Program-made: the position numbers and the translations under genes
Notes under the pieces: generated by a model
The model's database searches: none
Seen by the model: the letters and a program-made list of their open reading frames with translations, nothing else
What the model was told of the DNA's origin: nothing
Source: Mansonella perstans
Lineage: Eukaryota; Nematoda; Chromadorea; Rhabditida; Onchocercidae
Direction of reading: 5' to 3'
Length of the DNA stretch: 64,000 nt
Assembly (NCBI GenBank): GCA_037074765.1
Contig: JBAMDO010000066.1
Span: 186,001 to 250,000 of the forward strand
Part shown: in pieces, positions 62,642 through 64,000 of the stretch
How positions within the stretch are numbered: position 1 is the stretch's first letter
Layout: every line of letters starts with the position of its first letter

Positions 62642-64000
62642 GTGACTTTGTATTAATTTGTAAAGATGCTGATGATTTCTGGATATTAGTGCTGGGATAG
62701 CACTCATTTCATGTCCCATTTTTCATTCTCTTCTACATGACTTTACACGAAACATTTATCGCAAAACCCGAAATAATTTAAACATAGAAATATGTGTTAA
62801 GATAACTAAAGAAATATTTCAAATTAACTGAAGTAGATTCACAGAAATAGAAAAGTGATAGTATGAAGATTATTTTGTTTCATATTTGTTTAAGCATAAT
62901 GAGGTCAAATATAATTACATAAGAAGGATGTCGGTATATTCTAAAAAATATGCTGTAACATGCTGTAAATCATCTCTGGTTAACTTAATGATCGTGATGT
63001 CATCGGATGTGACTGGATATGGTAAACAAACTTCCATAAGTAACATGCTGTAAATCATCTTCCATAAGCCCCATAAGAAGCTCGAACAAGGGAGTCAAGA
63101 ATCAATCCAATTCAATTCAACAGTCCCATAACTCTCTTCTTCATACAAAGTGTGGACTTCGGTTCTGTTCATCTCAGTACTACCTTTCAATAAGTAAGAA
63201 TTTAATATCCTCTGCTAATTCTAATTCTAGACTAAATCAACAAACTATTATTTCAAACGATCCGTCTGAGCAAATAATTGAAATACTTAATCGTCAAACT
63301 TAACCTCCAATAAACTATCACAACAGTATTTGTATATCAGTTTCCGAAAACTGATAATGCGTTGTGATAACGAGCTGATAATGATGTTATGCACGGCGAC
63401 AGCAATAACACATTATACACGTTTGTCATTAATGATGCACTGGTTTTTCTAAGTGCAATTAATATTAGAAATTGCCAAAATATGCTAAATCCCCGTTATT
63501 TTTAGGAGGATAAATTTTTCACGATACATTTCTAGTAGTTCCCAGATAACAACAGCTTTCTGATATTGCAAATTGGTATCACAATGAATGCAATATTACG
63601 GAATCACTAAAAATCTTTCCACTTTATCATAATTTTAGGAACTTTGTACTTTCGAAATTTGTCAGCTGCTTTAAAAATTGTGCTAAATCTACTTTGTTAA
63701 AATACAATGACGTCTTGCACGACCCCTCTCAACTAAATTAAACCTATATCAATCAATTAGTGAAATTTCCCTCTTTACCTCAGAATTAATCGTCCATATT
63801 TTTTACAAAAACACCAACTGCACTACTTTTTCCAAAAATGAATTATGACATTACAATGTTACTGTTGTCACGTTGTCACACAACGATATTAATGTTGTCA
63901 AATTACATTTATTTCACAGAAATTAGAGGCTCAAAGGTGTCAACTATAATAGAAATACTTGAAAGATGCTAATTAAAATAACACCATAACTTCAAAATGT
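62642..64000. other. Window end without a recognised gene
   Basis: AT-rich sequence. A 19-bp direct repeat (AACATGCTGTAAATCATCT) occurs at 62957-62975 and 63042-63060. TTGTCA motifs cluster at 63860-63900. If the candidate exon at 62478 is real, this would be its intron. Confidence 0.4.
62957..63060. repeat. Exact 19-bp direct repeat, 85 bp apart
   Basis: AACATGCTGTAAATCATCT is found at 62957-62975 and 63042-63060; the second copy is flanked by CTTCCATAAG on both sides. It could be a footprint of a small insertion or duplication. Confidence 0.8.

Overview
The window is nuclear DNA of a nematode, most likely a filarial or related spirurid worm. The evidence is strongly AT-rich DNA, many short exons with TTTCAG-type acceptors, GTAAGT-type donors and long AT-rich introns. 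Genes with nematode relatives and a fragment resembling Wolbachia CoxA inside an intron agree with this. No bacterial operons, tRNAs, rRNAs or CRISPR arrays were seen. All gene models below were built by hand from splice sites; where a model is given, reading phase is kept across every junction.

Layout: 1-1908 is a near-perfect long inverted repeat (foldback element). 1909-6643 holds no recognised gene, only a GGCTACTGCT-type minisatellite. 6644-18364 (+) is a 14-exon Numb orthologue (num-1) with a PTB domain and C-terminal DPF and NPF endocytic motifs. 20193-23803 (+) is a single-domain protein tyrosine phosphatase whose intron carries an antisense, decayed coxA-like fragment. 26949-27080 (+) may encode a 43-residue microprotein. 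27343-30424 (+) is a 260-residue classical short-chain dehydrogenase. 31190-40689 (+) is a gene of at least 23 exons for a protein of at least 1154 residues made of four copies of a module I do not recognise. Each copy is encoded by a four-exon cassette with the same intron phases. 41827-44185 (+) is the peroxisomal import protein PEX14 (prx-14). 44186-50730 is gene-poor. 50731-54244 (+) is a secreted histidine acid phosphatase. 55097-60112 (-) is a type-B carboxylesterase, convergent with the phosphatase. 60113-64000 holds microsatellites, short direct repeats and one or two uncertain exons.

The genes do not form a pathway. Six of the seven confident genes lie on the + strand but are spaced by about 0.8 to 6.5 kb, so I see no tight operon. 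Several start just downstream of an unpaired TTTCAG-like acceptor (dehydrogenase, PEX14, acid phosphatase, esterase), as expected for spliced-leader trans-splicing. The most novel items are the four-cassette repeat protein, the bacterial coxA fragment in an intron, and the foldback element.
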